From: Sphingomonas vulcanisoli
GTDB lineage: Bacteria > Pseudomonadota > Alphaproteobacteria > Sphingomonadales > Sphingomonadaceae
Assembly: GCF_011761305.1 (NCBI RefSeq)
Contig: NZ_JAAOZC010000002.1
Span: 182,001 to 246,000, forward strand
Direction of reading: 5' to 3'
Length of the DNA: 64,000 nucleotides
The translations under genes and the position numbers were made by a program. Positions 34,718-48,606 of this stretch are shown here, one piece after another; the first letter of the stretch is position 1; each line of letters begins with the position of its first letter. The notes under the pieces were generated by a model that was not told where the DNA came from, ran no database searches, and was given only the letters and a program-made list of their open reading frames with translations.

Positions 34718-36829
34718 TCAGTGCGGCTGTTCTTGAGGCTGCGGCTGCCGCCGGTTGCCGAGCACTCCATCCAGCCATTTCTGATCGAGCTGCGGCGGCT
34801 TATCGCCATCGGACTGCCGCTGGCGCTGGGGCCGTTCGGCCGGCGGGCCGCGATCGTCAATCTCGTCCGGATTCTGAGGGGCGACATCCTCCTTGGGCGC
34901 GGGCTGATCGCCTTCCTGCGGCGCACCCTCATTCCCGAACGCCTGATCGGGATTGCCATAATATGCCTCATCGTCGGGCTCGAGCTGCCATTCGGGCAGC
35001 GTGACGTCGGTCTGGAATTTTTCGACCGGGCGCGGCTGCAGCGCGACTCGCATGTAAGCGGCAAAAGCCTGTGCCGGATTGCGGCCGCCCTGCATGCCCG
35101 GCACCGCTTTGGCATCGTCGCGGCCCATCCATACGCCGGTCGTCAGCCCTGACGAGAAGCCGAGGAACCAGCCATCCTTGTTGGAGGTGGTGGTGCCCGT
35201 CTTGCCCGCCACGGGGCGGCCGATCTGCGCGGCGCGCGCCGTGCCGGTGTTAACCGCGGTCTGGAGCAGATCGGTCATCTCGGCGGCGACATAGGGCGCG
35301 ACCAGCACGCGCGGTTCGCCCGCATCATGCTGGTAGATCACCGTGCCGTCGGTGGTCGTCACCTTGAGGATGCCATAAGGCGTCACGGCATTGCCGTTGT
35401 TGGAAACGCTGGCGAAGGCGCGCGTCATGTCGATCAGCCGCACATCCGATGTGCCGAGCACCATCGAAGGGTGCGTGTTGATCGGGGTGGTGATGCCGAA
35501 GCGGTGCGCCATATTCGCGACCTGCTCGAAGCCGACGCGCTGGCCGAGCTTGGCCGCCACGGTGTTGATCGAAAGCGCAAAGGCGTTGCGCACGTCGATA
35601 TCGCCGAGGAAGCGACGCGAGCTATTGCGCGGGCTCCAGCCGTCGATCGTGATCGGCTCGTCGGTCACCGGATCGCTGGGCTTCACGCCCGCTTCCAGCG
35701 CCGCCAGATAGACGAACAACTTGAACGACGATCCCGGCTGGCGCTGCGATTGCGTGGTGCGGTTGTAGATCGAGGTGACATAATCGGTGCCGCCGACCAT
35801 CGCGCGCACCGCGCCGTCATTCTCCATCGAGATCAAGGCGCCCTGCAGATCCTTGGGCGTATTGGCGCGGATCGCGTCGTCCGCCGCCTTCTGCATCTTG
35901 AGGTCGAGCGTCGTCCAAACGTCGAGCGGCGCGGTCTGCTCGTCGACCAACGTATCGAGCTGGGCGAGTGCCCAATCGGTGAAATAGCGGACGCTGTTCT
36001 GCTTGGGCTCGGGCGCGAACTGCACCTGCTCGGGATGCGCGGCCTTGGCCTGCGCTGGCGTGATCGCGCCGGCATCCTGCATCACATCGAGCACGACATT
36101 GGCGCGATCGACCGAGGCCTGCGGATCGGCCGAGGGCGAATAATGCGATGGCGCCTTGACCAGGCCCGCGACGATCGCCGCCTCGGCCAGGCTCATATGA
36201 TCGCCGGAATGGCCGAAGAACTTCCGGCTCGCGGCATCGACGCCATAGGAGCCGCCGCCGAAATAGACGCGGTTGAGGTAGAGCTCGAGAATCTGCTGCT
36301 TGGTGAACTTGCGCTCCAGCGCCAGCGCGATGATCGCCTCGCGCACCTTGCGGCCGTAATTATAGGCGCTCGACAGGAAGATGTTGCGCGCCAGCTGCTG
36401 GGTGATCGTCGAGGCGCCCTGCAGGCGGCGTCCCTCGGCCTTCAGCCGCCGCGCGACATAGACCGAGCGCGCGACACCAACCGGATCGATGCCCCAATGG
36501 CTGTAAAAGCGGCGATCCTCGACCGCGACGATCGCATCGCGCATCGTCGACGGGATTTTGTCATAGGTCAGCCAGTCGCCATAGCTCGGCCCGAGCGCGA
36601 CGATCAACGTGCCGTCGGCGGCGTGGACGCGCACGGTCTGGCCGTTGGGCTTCTGCATCAGATCCTGGAAGCTCGGCAGCGTCGATGCGGTGACGAACAC
36701 CGCGATGAGCAGCGCGACGATCGCCCCGAGCAGACCGAACAGCAGGATGCGCAGCGCGATCCGGATCATGCGGCGGATACGGCTGTCAGGGGCGGAGCGT
36801 CTGGGCGCGGGAGGTGTGGCGGCGGGCAT
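34718..36829 (-). CDS. Class A penicillin-binding protein (PBP1A-like)
   Basis: 703 residues: a membrane anchor (about 24-48), a glycosyltransferase (GT51) domain with EDRRFYSHWGIDPVGVAR, and TITQQLARNIFL. The transpeptidase domain has SxxK in GSSFKLFVY, SxN in ALSINTVAAK, and KTGTTTSN. The C-terminus is a long Pro/Gln/Glu-rich tail. It polymerises and crosslinks peptidoglycan. It is convergent with the YgjP gene. Confidence 0.93.
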   Translation of the reverse strand: MPAATPPAPRRSAPDSRIRRMIRIALRILLFGLLGAIVALLIAVFVTASTLPSFQDLMQKPNGQTVRVHAADGTLIVALGPSYGDWLTYDKIPSTMRDAIVAVEDRRFYSHWGIDPVGVARSVYVARRLKAEGRRLQGASTITQQLARNIFLSSAYNYGRKVREAIIALALERKFTKQQILELYLNRVYFGGGSYGVDAASRKFFGHSGDHMSLAEAAIVAGLVKAPSHYSPSADPQASVDRANVVLDVMQDAGAITPAQAKAAHPEQVQFAPEPKQNSVRYFTDWALAQLDTLVDEQTAPLDVWTTLDLKMQKAADDAIRANTPKDLQGALISMENDGAVRAMVGGTDYVTSIYNRTTQSQRQPGSSFKLFVYLAALEAGVKPSDPVTDEPITIDGWSPRNSSRRFLGDIDVRNAFALSINTVAAKLGQRVGFEQVANMAHRFGITTPINTHPSMVLGTSDVRLIDMTRAFASVSNNGNAVTPYGILKVTTTDGTVIYQHDAGEPRVLVAPYVAAEMTDLLQTAVNTGTARAAQIGRPVAGKTGTTTSNKDGWFLGFSSGLTTGVWMGRDDAKAVPGMQGGRNPAQAFAAYMRVALQPRPVEKFQTDVTLPEWQLEPDDEAYYGNPDQAFGNEGAPQEGDQPAPKEDVAPQNPDEIDDRGPPAERPQRQRQSDGDKPPQLDQKWLDGVLGNRRQPQPQEQPH

Positions 36830-36942
36830 GCGATGCGCGCCCCGATACAGGCAAAGGCGGGGTTGTCACAAGCTGCGGGCACAAGAGCCTTTTTAGCTGG
36901 CGCAGATGAACCGCACCCAAATCCTCCCGGTGCCGGAAAGTA

Positions 36943-37812
36943 TCAATCGCGGGCGATTTTCATCGAAAAGCTGTGCGATTCGCCGGCGGGGATCGCGACA
37001 ATTCCAGGCTTATCGAAAATGTCGCCAACAAACCCCTCCGGATCGGCGATCCCCGCCCACGGCTCGATGCAAAGATAGGGTGCGCCAGGTTTGGTCCAGA
37101 TGCCGAGCTGGGGCAGATCCCATTCGACGCGCAGGCCGGGTGTGCCGGGTGCGCCATAGGCCAGCCCGCGCGCGTGCGGCGCATCGAGAATCACCGCATC
37201 GTCGGAGAAGAGATCGTCGCGGATCGTCAGCGTATCGCCTTCGATCGGGCTCGGCACCGGCGCCGGGCGGAGGAAGCCATCGCCATCGATACGGCGGATC
37301 GGCTCGGGCTCGACGGCATCGAAGCGGATGCGGTGATCGGCGCGCGCGCCGCTATAGGGCAGCGGCCAACGGAGCGCCGGGTGGAAGCCGAAGCTGGCCG
37401 GCATCGGCGTATCGCCGAGGTTGTGCGCGGTGGCGGTCAGCGTCAGCGCCTCGCCCTCGATCGCGAAACGGATGTCGAGCCGGAATGCGAAAGGGTAACT
37501 CTTGCGGGTTTCGTCGTCGTCGGCGAGGCTGAATGTGGCCGAGCCTTCGTCCTGAGCGATCACCGTGAAGTGCCGCCGCCGTGCGAAGCCGTGCTTGGCC
37601 ATCGGATATTCTTTGCCATCGACGCGGATAACGCCGCCGTTCACGCAGCCGATCACCGGGAACAGGATCGGTGCGCGGCCGGTCCAGAAGGCCGGATCGC
37701 CATCCCAGAGCAAATCGCGTCCATCTGCATCGCGCAATGCGTGCAGCTCGGCACCGAGCGGGTTGATCTCGGCTGCGAGGCCAGCGCCTTTGATCGAAAC
37801 TATCTCAGACAT
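36943..37812 (-). CDS. Aldose 1-epimerase family protein
   Basis: 289 residues of the galactose mutarotase-like fold (GalM/YihR type). Features are GAELHALRDADGRDLLWDGD, KHGFARRR (a catalytic His candidate) and SFGFHPALRWPLP (a second His). The late Glu (YLCIEPWAGIADPEG) fits the acid/base residue. Substrate is unknown. It lies just downstream of gyrB on the same strand, past a family D palindrome. Confidence 0.85.
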   Translation of the reverse strand: MSEIVSIKGAGLAAEINPLGAELHALRDADGRDLLWDGDPAFWTGRAPILFPVIGCVNGGVIRVDGKEYPMAKHGFARRRHFTVIAQDEGSATFSLADDDETRKSYPFAFRLDIRFAIEGEALTLTATAHNLGDTPMPASFGFHPALRWPLPYSGARADHRIRFDAVEPEPIRRIDGDGFLRPAPVPSPIEGDTLTIRDDLFSDDAVILDAPHARGLAYGAPGTPGLRVEWDLPQLGIWTKPGAPYLCIEPWAGIADPEGFVGDIFDKPGIVAIPAGESHSFSMKIARD

Positions 37813-37820
37813 TTCCGCCT

Positions 37821-37905
37821 CCGTTCGCCCTGACCCTGTCGAAGGGCCGTACTTCTTTTAACGCGGGAATGAAGGGCAGTGCTTCGACAGGCTCAGCACG
37901 AACGG
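37821..37905. repeat. Intergenic palindromic repeat, family D
   Basis: Arms CGTTCGCCCTGACCCTGTCG and CTTCGACAGGCTCAGCACGA are partly complementary over about 34 bp, with a short spacer. It lies between gyrB and the epimerase gene. Related to the class of short REP units with CTGTCGAAG cores seen in sphingomonads. Confidence 0.65.
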
Positions 37906-37916
37906 CTTTCAGCGGA

Positions 37917-41917
<4,001 letters not shown>

Positions 41918-42322
41918 ATCGCGTCACCCCCCGCCGCCCCTGCAGCACTCACGATCGCGATGTCTCTGCATTGGGGTGCCGGCGTCAAGCCCCGGGGGCC
42001 GAGGGTTGCAATGCGGTGCCTTTGGCGAGACCGTGCCAAAGGCACTCTGCGGGGTTGGCCGACGGCCATGTGCGGGTCAGACGGGCAGACGCTCTGCCGT
42101 TTCGATGCCCTCCGCGATGACGAGTGTATCGAGATCCTCCCACGTGCGGACCACCTTTTTGATGATCGCATGGCTGGCGGCTATCCTGATCGACCCCGCG
42201 CCGCTCCGAATCGGCGGCGATCTCTGATTTTCGACAACTTCACCGGTCAGCGCGTGAATTTGAGGCTTTGCGCGCGGCGCGCGCCATGCTCCATTCGGTC
42301 CGGTGACAAAGGGGTTCGGGCG
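41918..42322. other. Gap with only a relic sequence
   Basis: The 400-nt gap between the histidine kinase start and the M20 peptidase start has no intact gene. At 42077-42190 on the minus strand is a short run that resembles the end of an EAL domain, treated separately. Confidence 0.55.
42077..42190 (-). pseudogene. Possible remnant of an EAL-domain protein
   Basis: The translated minus strand contains HAIIKKVVRTWEDLDTLVIA followed by EGIETAERL, then a stop. EAL phosphodiesterases have a VxAEGVET motif after a similar helix. Only about 35 residues survive, without the catalytic EAL motif or other motifs. It is a decayed gene end or a chance match. Confidence 0.35.
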
Positions 42323-43744
42323 ATGCGGCCAGTGTGTTTCGGAATTTCGGCGATGGTTTTCCTGGTGCAGCCCTTGCTTGCCGCGCCGTCTTTCGCCCAG
42401 GCGTCTGCGCTTCGGCCCGATCAGGCCCGTTTCCGCGCGCTCTACAAGGAGATGGTGGAGACCGACACCTCGATCACCACCGGCAGCTGCACCGCGCTTG
42501 CCGACAAGATCGAGGGGCACCTCAAGCAAGCGGGTTATGGCGCGGACGCAATCACTCGCTACTCCGTGCCCGATCACCCGAAGGAGGGCGGGCTGGTCGT
42601 CATCCTGCCCGGCACATCCAAGACGCTGAAGCCGCTGTTGCTGCTCGGCCATATCGATGTCGTCGTCGCCAAGCGCGAGGATTGGACGCGCGATCCCTAT
42701 ACGCTGATCGAAGAGAACGGCTATTTCTACGGCCGCGGCACATCGGACATGAAGGCGATGGACGCGATCTGGCTGGATGCGATGATGCGCTTCAAGGAGC
42801 AGGGCTATAAGCCCAAGCGCACGATCAAGCTGGCTTATACCTGTGGCGAGGAGACGAGCTGGGCTTTCAACGGCGCGCACTGGCTGGCCGAAAACAAGCC
42901 CGATCTGATCGCCGCCGAATTCGCGCTCAACGAGGGCGGCGGTGGCCGCTCGGACGGTCACGGCAAGATCATCGTCGCCAACATGCACGTCGGCGAGAAA
43001 GCGGCGGAGAACTTCAAGCTCGAGACCTTCAACCCCGGCGGCCACAGCTCGGCGCCGGTGCCCGACAATGCGATCTACGAGCTTTCGGACGCGCTGCTGA
43101 AAGTGCGGGACTACGAATTTCCGATCCAGTTCAACGATGTCAGCCGCGCCTATTTCACCAAGGCGGGCGCGGCGCGGGGCGATGATCTCGGCAAGGCGAT
43201 GATCGCACTGGCCAAAGATCCGGGCGACAAGGCCGCGGAGGCTACGGTCAATCAGGACAAGAGCCTGCATTCGATGCTGCGGACAACCTGCGTCGCGACG
43301 CTGATCGAGGGCGGCCATGCCAATAATGCGCTGCCCCAGCATGCCACCGCCACCGTCAATTGCCGTGTCGCGCCCGGCATGAGCGCGGAGCAGGCGCAGG
43401 CGGCGCTGGCGGCCGCGATCGGCGATCCCAAGGTGAAGATCACGCGGGAGGCGGCGCGTGGTCCGCTTGCCAAGCAGCCGCCGCTCGATCCCAAGGTGAT
43501 CGGCCCGGCGGAGAAGCTTGTCGCCAAATATTATCCGGGCACGCCGCTGATCCCGGTGATGTCGACCGGCGCCACCGACGGCATCTTTCTGGAGGCGATC
43601 GGCATCCCATCTTATGGCCCCCCGGGCACCTATGGCGATCCGGACGGCAACGGCACGCACGGCCTGAACGAGCGTGCGATCGTCAAGGCGGTCTATACCG
43701 GGCGCGATCTGCTCACCGATCTGATCAAGGCCTATGCCGGCTGA
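42323..43744 (+). CDS. Secreted M20 family metallopeptidase
   Basis: 473 residues with a signal peptide (FGISAMVFLVQPLLAAPSFAQ). The M20 zinc-binding motifs are visible: LLLGHIDVVVA (His, Asp), YGRGTSDMKAMDA, the catalytic Glu-Glu in CGEETSW, and late metal ligands in HGLNERAIV. The middle 'lid' domain begins with the NMHVGEKAAENF region. It likely cuts peptides in the periplasm. The ATG at 42323 starts the signal peptide. recJ follows 53 nt downstream. Confidence 0.9.
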   Translation: MRPVCFGISAMVFLVQPLLAAPSFAQASALRPDQARFRALYKEMVETDTSITTGSCTALADKIEGHLKQAGYGADAITRYSVPDHPKEGGLVVILPGTSKTLKPLLLLGHIDVVVAKREDWTRDPYTLIEENGYFYGRGTSDMKAMDAIWLDAMMRFKEQGYKPKRTIKLAYTCGEETSWAFNGAHWLAENKPDLIAAEFALNEGGGGRSDGHGKIIVANMHVGEKAAENFKLETFNPGGHSSAPVPDNAIYELSDALLKVRDYEFPIQFNDVSRAYFTKAGAARGDDLGKAMIALAKDPGDKAAEATVNQDKSLHSMLRTTCVATLIEGGHANNALPQHATATVNCRVAPGMSAEQAQAALAAAIGDPKVKITREAARGPLAKQPPLDPKVIGPAEKLVAKYYPGTPLIPVMSTGATDGIFLEAIGIPSYGPPGTYGDPDGNGTHGLNERAIVKAVYTGRDLLTDLIKAYAG

Positions 43745-43797
43745 CGCGCGGCCATGAGGGATTCCCGCGGGAGTCGGCATGGTTTAGACTGCCGGGG

Positions 43798-45558
43798 ATG
43801 ACCGCGCCGCTTTCCATCACCCACTCGATCCTCGGCCAGCCATGGCGGTGGCGCGGCCGGGACGGTGAGGCGATGGATGCGGGCTTCGTCGCTGACGATC
43901 TCGTCGATCAATTGCTGATGGCGCGGGGTGTGGCCCGCGATGCGCTCGATCTCCATCGCACGCCGACGCTCCGGGGCTTCATGCCCAACCCCTCGATTTT
44001 CCGCGATATGGACGCCGCTGCCGAGCGCGTCGCCGCGGCGGTGATCGCGGGCGAACGGGTGACGGTGTTCGGCGATTATGATGTCGATGGCGCGACTTCG
44101 GCGGCATTGCTGATCCGCCTGCTGCGGTCGCTCGGCCTCGATCCGCAGGCTTATATCCCCGATCGCCTGCTCGAGGGCTACGGCCCGAGCGGCGATGCCC
44201 TGGTGAAGATCGCCGAGGGCGGCGCGCAGCTGGTGATCACCGTCGATTGCGGCGCACAGGCGTTCGAGGCCTTGGCGCAGGCGGCCGATGCCGGGCTCGA
44301 CGTGATCGTCATCGATCACCACAAATGCACGACCGAGTTGCCGCGTACGCTGGCGCTGGTGAACCCCAACCGCCTCGATGAAGACGAAGGCGCCGCGCAC
44401 GGCCATCTCGCGGCGGTCGGTGTGGCCTTCCTGCTCGGCGCGGCGCTGTTGCGGACGCTGCGTGCGCGGGGGTGGTTCGCGCCACGGGCCGAGCCGCCGC
44501 TGATGGAGCTGCTCGATCTCGTCGCGCTCGGCACTGTTTGCGATGTTGCGCAGCTCAAGGCCCTCAACCGCGCTTTCGTCGCCCAAGGGCTCAAGGTGAT
44601 GCGTCAGCGCCGCAACATCGGCCTTGCCGCACTCGCCGAGAAGGCCGGGCTGACCGCGCCGGTGACCTGTACCGATCTCGGCTTCGCGCTGGGTCCGCGC
44701 ATCAATGCCGGCGGGCGCGTCGGCAAATCCGATCTCGGCGTCCGCCTGCTGACCACCGAAGACGTGGCCGAGGCCGAAGCGATCGCTGCGGAACTCGATC
44801 GCCTGAATGGCGAGCGGCGCGCGATCGAGGCGGCGGTTAGCGAGATGGCCGATTCGCTGGCGGCGGCGCAGGGCAATCGCGCGGTGGTCGTCGTCGCGGC
44901 GGAGGGCTGGCATCCGGGCGTGATCGGCATCGTCGCGGGCCGTCTCAAGGAAAGGCTAGGCCGCCCGGCCTTGGTCATCGCGCTCGATGGTGAGATCGGC
45001 AAGGGCTCCGGGCGCTCGATTGCGGGGGTCGATCTCGGCGCGGCGGTGCTCGCCGCCAAGGATATGGGGCTGCTGATCGCGGGCGGCGGCCATGCGATGG
45101 CGGCAGGCGTCACCGTCGCCGCCGACAAGGTGGAGGCGCTCGCTGATTTCCTCGACCAGCGCCTCGCCGCCGATGTCGCTAGAGCGCGCGATGATCGCGC
45201 GCTTCTCTTCGATGCGGTGGTATCGGCGGGCGGTGTCGCCGCCACCCTGGTCGATGCACTGGAGGCGGGCGGCCCGTATGGCGCCGGCTGGCCGAGCCCC
45301 CGGGTCGCTGCCGGGCCGGTGCGCGTCGTGAAATGCGATATCGTCGGCAACGGCCATGTCCGCGCGATCGTGCAGGGCGAGGAGGGGCGGCCGATCAAGA
45401 CGATTGCCTTCCGTCAGGCCGATAGCGCACTCGGGCAGGCGCTGCTCGGCGCGGGGCCGCATCGGCGGCTTTGGATCGCCGGCCGCGCCCGCCGCGATGC
45501 CTGGAGCGGGGGCGATGCCTGCGAACTGCATATCGACGACGCGGCGTGGGCCGATTGA
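43798..45558 (+). CDS. recJ: Single-stranded-DNA-specific exonuclease RecJ
   Basis: 586 residues, standard length. DHH/DHHA1 motifs are FGDYDVDGATSAALL, TVDCGAQAFEA, IVIDHHKCTTELPR, NPNRLDEDE and the C-terminal GGGHAMAAGVT. RecJ degrades ssDNA 5'-3' in recombination and mismatch repair. The ATG at 43798 follows a GGGG. tRNA-Glu follows 42 nt after its stop. Confidence 0.95.
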   Translation: MTAPLSITHSILGQPWRWRGRDGEAMDAGFVADDLVDQLLMARGVARDALDLHRTPTLRGFMPNPSIFRDMDAAAERVAAAVIAGERVTVFGDYDVDGATSAALLIRLLRSLGLDPQAYIPDRLLEGYGPSGDALVKIAEGGAQLVITVDCGAQAFEALAQAADAGLDVIVIDHHKCTTELPRTLALVNPNRLDEDEGAAHGHLAAVGVAFLLGAALLRTLRARGWFAPRAEPPLMELLDLVALGTVCDVAQLKALNRAFVAQGLKVMRQRRNIGLAALAEKAGLTAPVTCTDLGFALGPRINAGGRVGKSDLGVRLLTTEDVAEAEAIAAELDRLNGERRAIEAAVSEMADSLAAAQGNRAVVVVAAEGWHPGVIGIVAGRLKERLGRPALVIALDGEIGKGSGRSIAGVDLGAAVLAAKDMGLLIAGGGHAMAAGVTVAADKVEALADFLDQRLAADVARARDDRALLFDAVVSAGGVAATLVDALEAGGPYGAGWPSPRVAAGPVRVVKCDIVGNGHVRAIVQGEEGRPIKTIAFRQADSALGQALLGAGPHRRLWIAGRARRDAWSGGDACELHIDDAAWAD

Positions 45559-45600
45559 CCTGCGGGCTCCGCGCCCCTATCGGGCAGCCCTCGTTGCCAT

Positions 45601-45676
45601 GGCCCCTTCGTCTAGCGGTCCAGGACGCGGCCCTTTCACGGCTGAAACACGGGTTCGATTCCCGTAGGGGTCACCA
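45601..45676 (+). tRNA. tRNA-Glu (anticodon UUC)
   Basis: 76 nt with full cloverleaf. The acceptor GGCCCCU pairs with AGGGGUC (one G-U). The D-arm is in CGTCTAGCGGTCCAGGACG, the anticodon loop CCCTTTCACGG contains UUC, and the T-arm has CGGGTTCGATTCCCG. A73 is followed by an encoded CCA. The TTC anticodon fits tRNA-Glu. Confidence 0.96.
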
Positions 45677-45691
45677 TCGGCGGCGGACATG

Positions 45692-45728
45692 AAAAAGCCC
45701 GCGATCCATTACGGGATCGCGGGCTTTT
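45692..45728. terminator. Bidirectional Rho-independent terminator
   Basis: AAAAAGCCCGCGATCC / GGGATCGCGGGCTTTT forms a stem of about 13 bp with a 4-5 nt loop. It has an A tract before it and a T tract after it. It serves the tRNA-Glu transcript (plus) and the convergent UrcA gene (minus). Confidence 0.85.
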
Positions 45729-45744
45729 CTGTGACCGGCCTAAA

Positions 45745-46092
45745 TCAGTTGGTGGCGGCGCCGGTGGCGGGCAGATGCGCCATCGCGCTGGCAACCGCAT
45801 TATCGCGGCAGCGGCTATATTCGATCTGATCGAACTTATTCCACAGGCCGTCCTTGGTGCAGACGCTATCGGCAGCAGCGGCGACACGGCGCTGAAGACG
45901 CGCGAAATCGCGGCCATCGCCCAGATTGAGGCCGCGCGTCGAGATCGCCACCGTCCGGGTGGTCGTGCCGGCGCTGTGGTTCGACGTCACCACGGTTTCA
46001 TCATGCGTCTGCGCAAAGGCGGGTGCCGCGGAAAGCAGCAAGGCAGCCGGCAAGATCAAGCTCCGCATCGGGGAGCGCGAAAGCTTAGACAT
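45745..46092 (-). CDS. UrcA family secreted protein
   Basis: 115 residues with signal peptide (SLILPAALLLSAAPAFA). The mature part contains RTVAISTRGLNLGDGRDFARL and two Cys (VCTKDGLW, YSRCRD), the typical UrcA pattern of sphingomonads and caulobacters. The function is unknown. A downstream ATG (MRSLIL, 46068) is an alternative start. A strong bidirectional terminator follows. Confidence 0.82.
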   Translation of the reverse strand: MSKLSRSPMRSLILPAALLLSAAPAFAQTHDETVVTSNHSAGTTTRTVAISTRGLNLGDGRDFARLQRRVAAAADSVCTKDGLWNKFDQIEYSRCRDNAVASAMAHLPATGAATN

Positions 46093-46259
46093 CCTATTCT
46101 CCTACGTGGCGCCGATCGTTGCCGGAGCCGTTATCGGGCTTGATCGCCCGTATCGCTCACATAGGCCCGAAAGCGGACCTATGCAATATGCTGCAGGTGT
46201 GTTGCGCAGCAAATATTGCTGGGAACAACGCAGTGATTCAGCGGTTTTCCGCCGTTGGC

Positions 46260-46535
46260 TTATCGCGGTGCGATGTTGGCCGCTTCGGGATGACGCGCGA
46301 CATAGGCGGCGACAAAGGCGCAAAGCGGCTCGATCTTCAGGCCTTTTGCCCGCACATCGGCCAGGGCGCCCGCGATCAGGCGGCTGGCGATACCCTGCCC
46401 CTGTAACGCATCGGGCACCTTGGTGTGCGTGAAAACCACAACGTCGCCCTCGCGATGATAGGCCGCGATCGCCGTCTGGCCGTCCACGTCGAGCTCGTAC
46501 CGCTGCGCCGCTTCATTGTCGCGGACCGCGCTCAC
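46260..46535 (-). CDS. Small GNAT-like N-acetyltransferase (YjdJ type)
   Basis: 91 residues, the compact GNAT-related family (YidJ/YjdJ-like). Motif A is in [20 protein letters not shown], with the acetyl-CoA-binding QGxGIA. The C-terminal block is [17 protein letters not shown]. The acceptor is unknown. Its start overlaps the end of argG by 4 nt, so it is read after argG. Confidence 0.86.
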   Translation of the reverse strand: MSAVRDNEAAQRYELDVDGQTAIAAYHREGDVVVFTHTKVPDALQGQGIASRLIAGALADVRAKGLKIEPLCAFVAAYVARHPEAANIAPR

Positions 46536-47749
46536 CGCCCGTCGCGCCGGCCGAGCAGACGCAAGCGCAGCGCATTGAGCTTGATGAAGCCCGCCGCATC
46601 GCGTTGATCGTAAGCGCCCTGATCGTCCTCGAACGTCACCACCTTCTCCGAATAGAGCGTAAAGGGCGATTTGCGGCCGACGACGCTGACCGAGCCCTTG
46701 TAAAGCTTGAGCCGGACGGTGCCCGTCACCTTTTCCTGGCTGTGATCGATCGCCGCCTGCAGCATCTCGCGCTCGGGCGAGAACCAGAAACCGTTGTAGA
46801 TCAGCTCGGCATAACGCGGCGCGAGTTCGTCCTTGAGGTGCGCGGCGCCGCGATCGAGCGTGATCTGTTCGATGCCACGGTGCGCGAGATGATAGATGGT
46901 CCCGCCCGGTGTCTCATACATGCCGCGCGACTTCATCCCGACGAAGCGGTTTTCGACCAGATCGAGCCGACCGATTCCGTGCGTCTTGCCCAGTTCGTTA
47001 AGCTTGGTCAGCAGATCGGCCGGGCCATAGCCGACGCCGTCGATCGCCACCGCATCGCCGCGCTCGAAATCCACGGTGATGATCTCGGGCGTGTTGGGTG
47101 CATCCTCGGGATTGTCGGTGCGCGAATAGACATAGTCCGGCACCTCCTCCCACGGATCCTCCAGCACCTTGCCCTCGGACGAGGTGTGCAGAAGGTTGGC
47201 GTCGGTCGAGAAAGGCGATTCGCCGCGCTTATCCTTGGCGACCGGGATCTGATGCTGTTCTGCGAACTCGATCAGCCGGGTGCGGCTGGTGAGATCCCAT
47301 TCCCGCCACGGCGCGATCACGCGGATGTCGGGCGCCAGCGCATAATAGCCGAGCTCGAAGCGGACCTGATCGTTGCCCTTGCCGGTGGCGCCATGAGAAA
47401 CGGCATCGGCGCCGACCGCCCTCGCGATCTCGATCTGGCGCTTGGCGATCAAGGGGCGGGCGATCGAGGTGCCGAGCAGGTATAGCCCCTCATATAGCGC
47501 GTTGGCGCGCATCATCGGCATGACATAATCGCGGACGAATTCGTCGCGCAGATCATCGATGAAGATATGCTCGGGCTTCACGCCCATCAGCTCGGCCTTG
47601 GCGCGGGCCGGCTCCAGCTCCTCGCCCTGGCCGAGATCGGCGGTGAAGGTGACAACCTCGCAGGCGTAGGTCTCCTTCAGCCATTTCAGGATTACGCTCG
47701 TATCGAGCCCGCCCGAATAGGCCAGTACCACGCGCTTCACGTCGCTCAT
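46532..47749 (-). CDS. argG: Argininosuccinate synthase
   Basis: 405 residues. The ATP pyrophosphatase motif [13 protein letters not shown] opens the protein, with [18 protein letters not shown] and the aspartate/citrulline-binding motifs later ([13 protein letters not shown]). It joins citrulline and aspartate in arginine synthesis. The ATG at 47749 is the family start. It is followed by the small GNAT gene overlapping by 4 nt. Confidence 0.95.
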   Translation of the reverse strand: MSDVKRVVLAYSGGLDTSVILKWLKETYACEVVTFTADLGQGEELEPARAKAELMGVKPEHIFIDDLRDEFVRDYVMPMMRANALYEGLYLLGTSIARPLIAKRQIEIARAVGADAVSHGATGKGNDQVRFELGYYALAPDIRVIAPWREWDLTSRTRLIEFAEQHQIPVAKDKRGESPFSTDANLLHTSSEGKVLEDPWEEVPDYVYSRTDNPEDAPNTPEIITVDFERGDAVAIDGVGYGPADLLTKLNELGKTHGIGRLDLVENRFVGMKSRGMYETPGGTIYHLAHRGIEQITLDRGAAHLKDELAPRYAELIYNGFWFSPEREMLQAAIDHSQEKVTGTVRLKLYKGSVSVVGRKSPFTLYSEKVVTFEDDQGAYDQRDAAGFIKLNALRLRLLGRRDGR

Positions 47750-47924
47750 TGCGTCACCACACTCCAGGGAATCGGCGCCCGTCTAGCGGGAACGATGCGG
47801 CTTTGCAGCCCCGCACGCATGTCAGGGCGGAAACATGCGTGTCTTTCGAGACCAACGGGCGCAACATGACTCGCCGAGAAGAGCGAAGTTGCCGCAACAT
47901 GCGGACGAAGAAACAGGAGAAGAT

Positions 47925-48596
47925 ATGAAGCTGCTGCTGACAGGCGCCGCGCTGGCAAGCCTCTGCGCCGCCCCGCTATTCGCCCAGGACGCTCCACCGC
48001 CGCCGCCACCGGGGATGCACGGGATGCATGGACGGATGGCCGAGATGAAGCCGATCACCAAGGCCGAGGCGATGGCGATGGTCGCCCGGCATTTCGCCGA
48101 GCTCGATCTCAATCATGACGGCAAGGTCACGCTGCACGAGATCGAGACCTTCAAGAAGAATGCGATGGATGCGCGCTTCAAGGAGCATCGCGATCGGGAA
48201 TTCGCGAAGCTCGATACCAATCATGACGGCAGCATTTCCAAGGCCGAATTCGATACGCCGCCGCAGCCGGGCGGCCCCGATCGCGGCCCGCCCCCGCCCC
48301 CGCCGGGCGACCATGAAAAGGGCCCGATGCATGGCATGGGCATGATGATGCTGTTCAGCCCGCACACCTTCGACAAGATCGACGCCAATCACGACGGCGC
48401 GATCACGCTGGCCGAGGCACAGGCCGCTGCTTCCTCTTTCTTCGACAAGATCGATGCCAATCATGACGGCACGATCACGCCCGACGAGATCCGGGGTATG
48501 TGGGGGATGCATCGTCCGGGTGGTCCAGGCCGCCCCGGCGAGCATCGACCGGGCGGTCCCGGGGGCGACATGCCACCGCCGCCACCGCGGGGCTGA
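47925..48596 (+). CDS. Secreted EF-hand protein with Pro/His/Met-rich segments
   Basis: 223 residues with a signal peptide (TGAALASLCAAPLFAQ). Four EF-hand loops are present: DLNHDGKVTLHE, DTNHDGSISKAE, DANHDGAITLAE and DANHDGTITPDE. Between the second and third hand is a Pro-rich stretch and a His/Met-rich segment (HEKGPMHGMGMMM). The ends are rich in Pro/Gly. The protein probably binds Ca2+, perhaps other metals, in the periplasm. No enzyme motif is seen. The ATG at 47925 follows AGGAGA. Confidence 0.85.
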   Translation: MKLLLTGAALASLCAAPLFAQDAPPPPPPGMHGMHGRMAEMKPITKAEAMAMVARHFAELDLNHDGKVTLHEIETFKKNAMDARFKEHRDREFAKLDTNHDGSISKAEFDTPPQPGGPDRGPPPPPPGDHEKGPMHGMGMMMLFSPHTFDKIDANHDGAITLAEAQAAASSFFDKIDANHDGTITPDEIRGMWGMHRPGGPGRPGEHRPGGPGGDMPPPPPRG

Positions 48597-48606
48597 CCCG
48601 CGCACC

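Noticed and set aside
35327-37078. 583-codon plus-strand open frame
   Set aside because: Antisense to the PBP gene; composition is dominated by Arg/Asp/His from mirrored codons and there is no motif.
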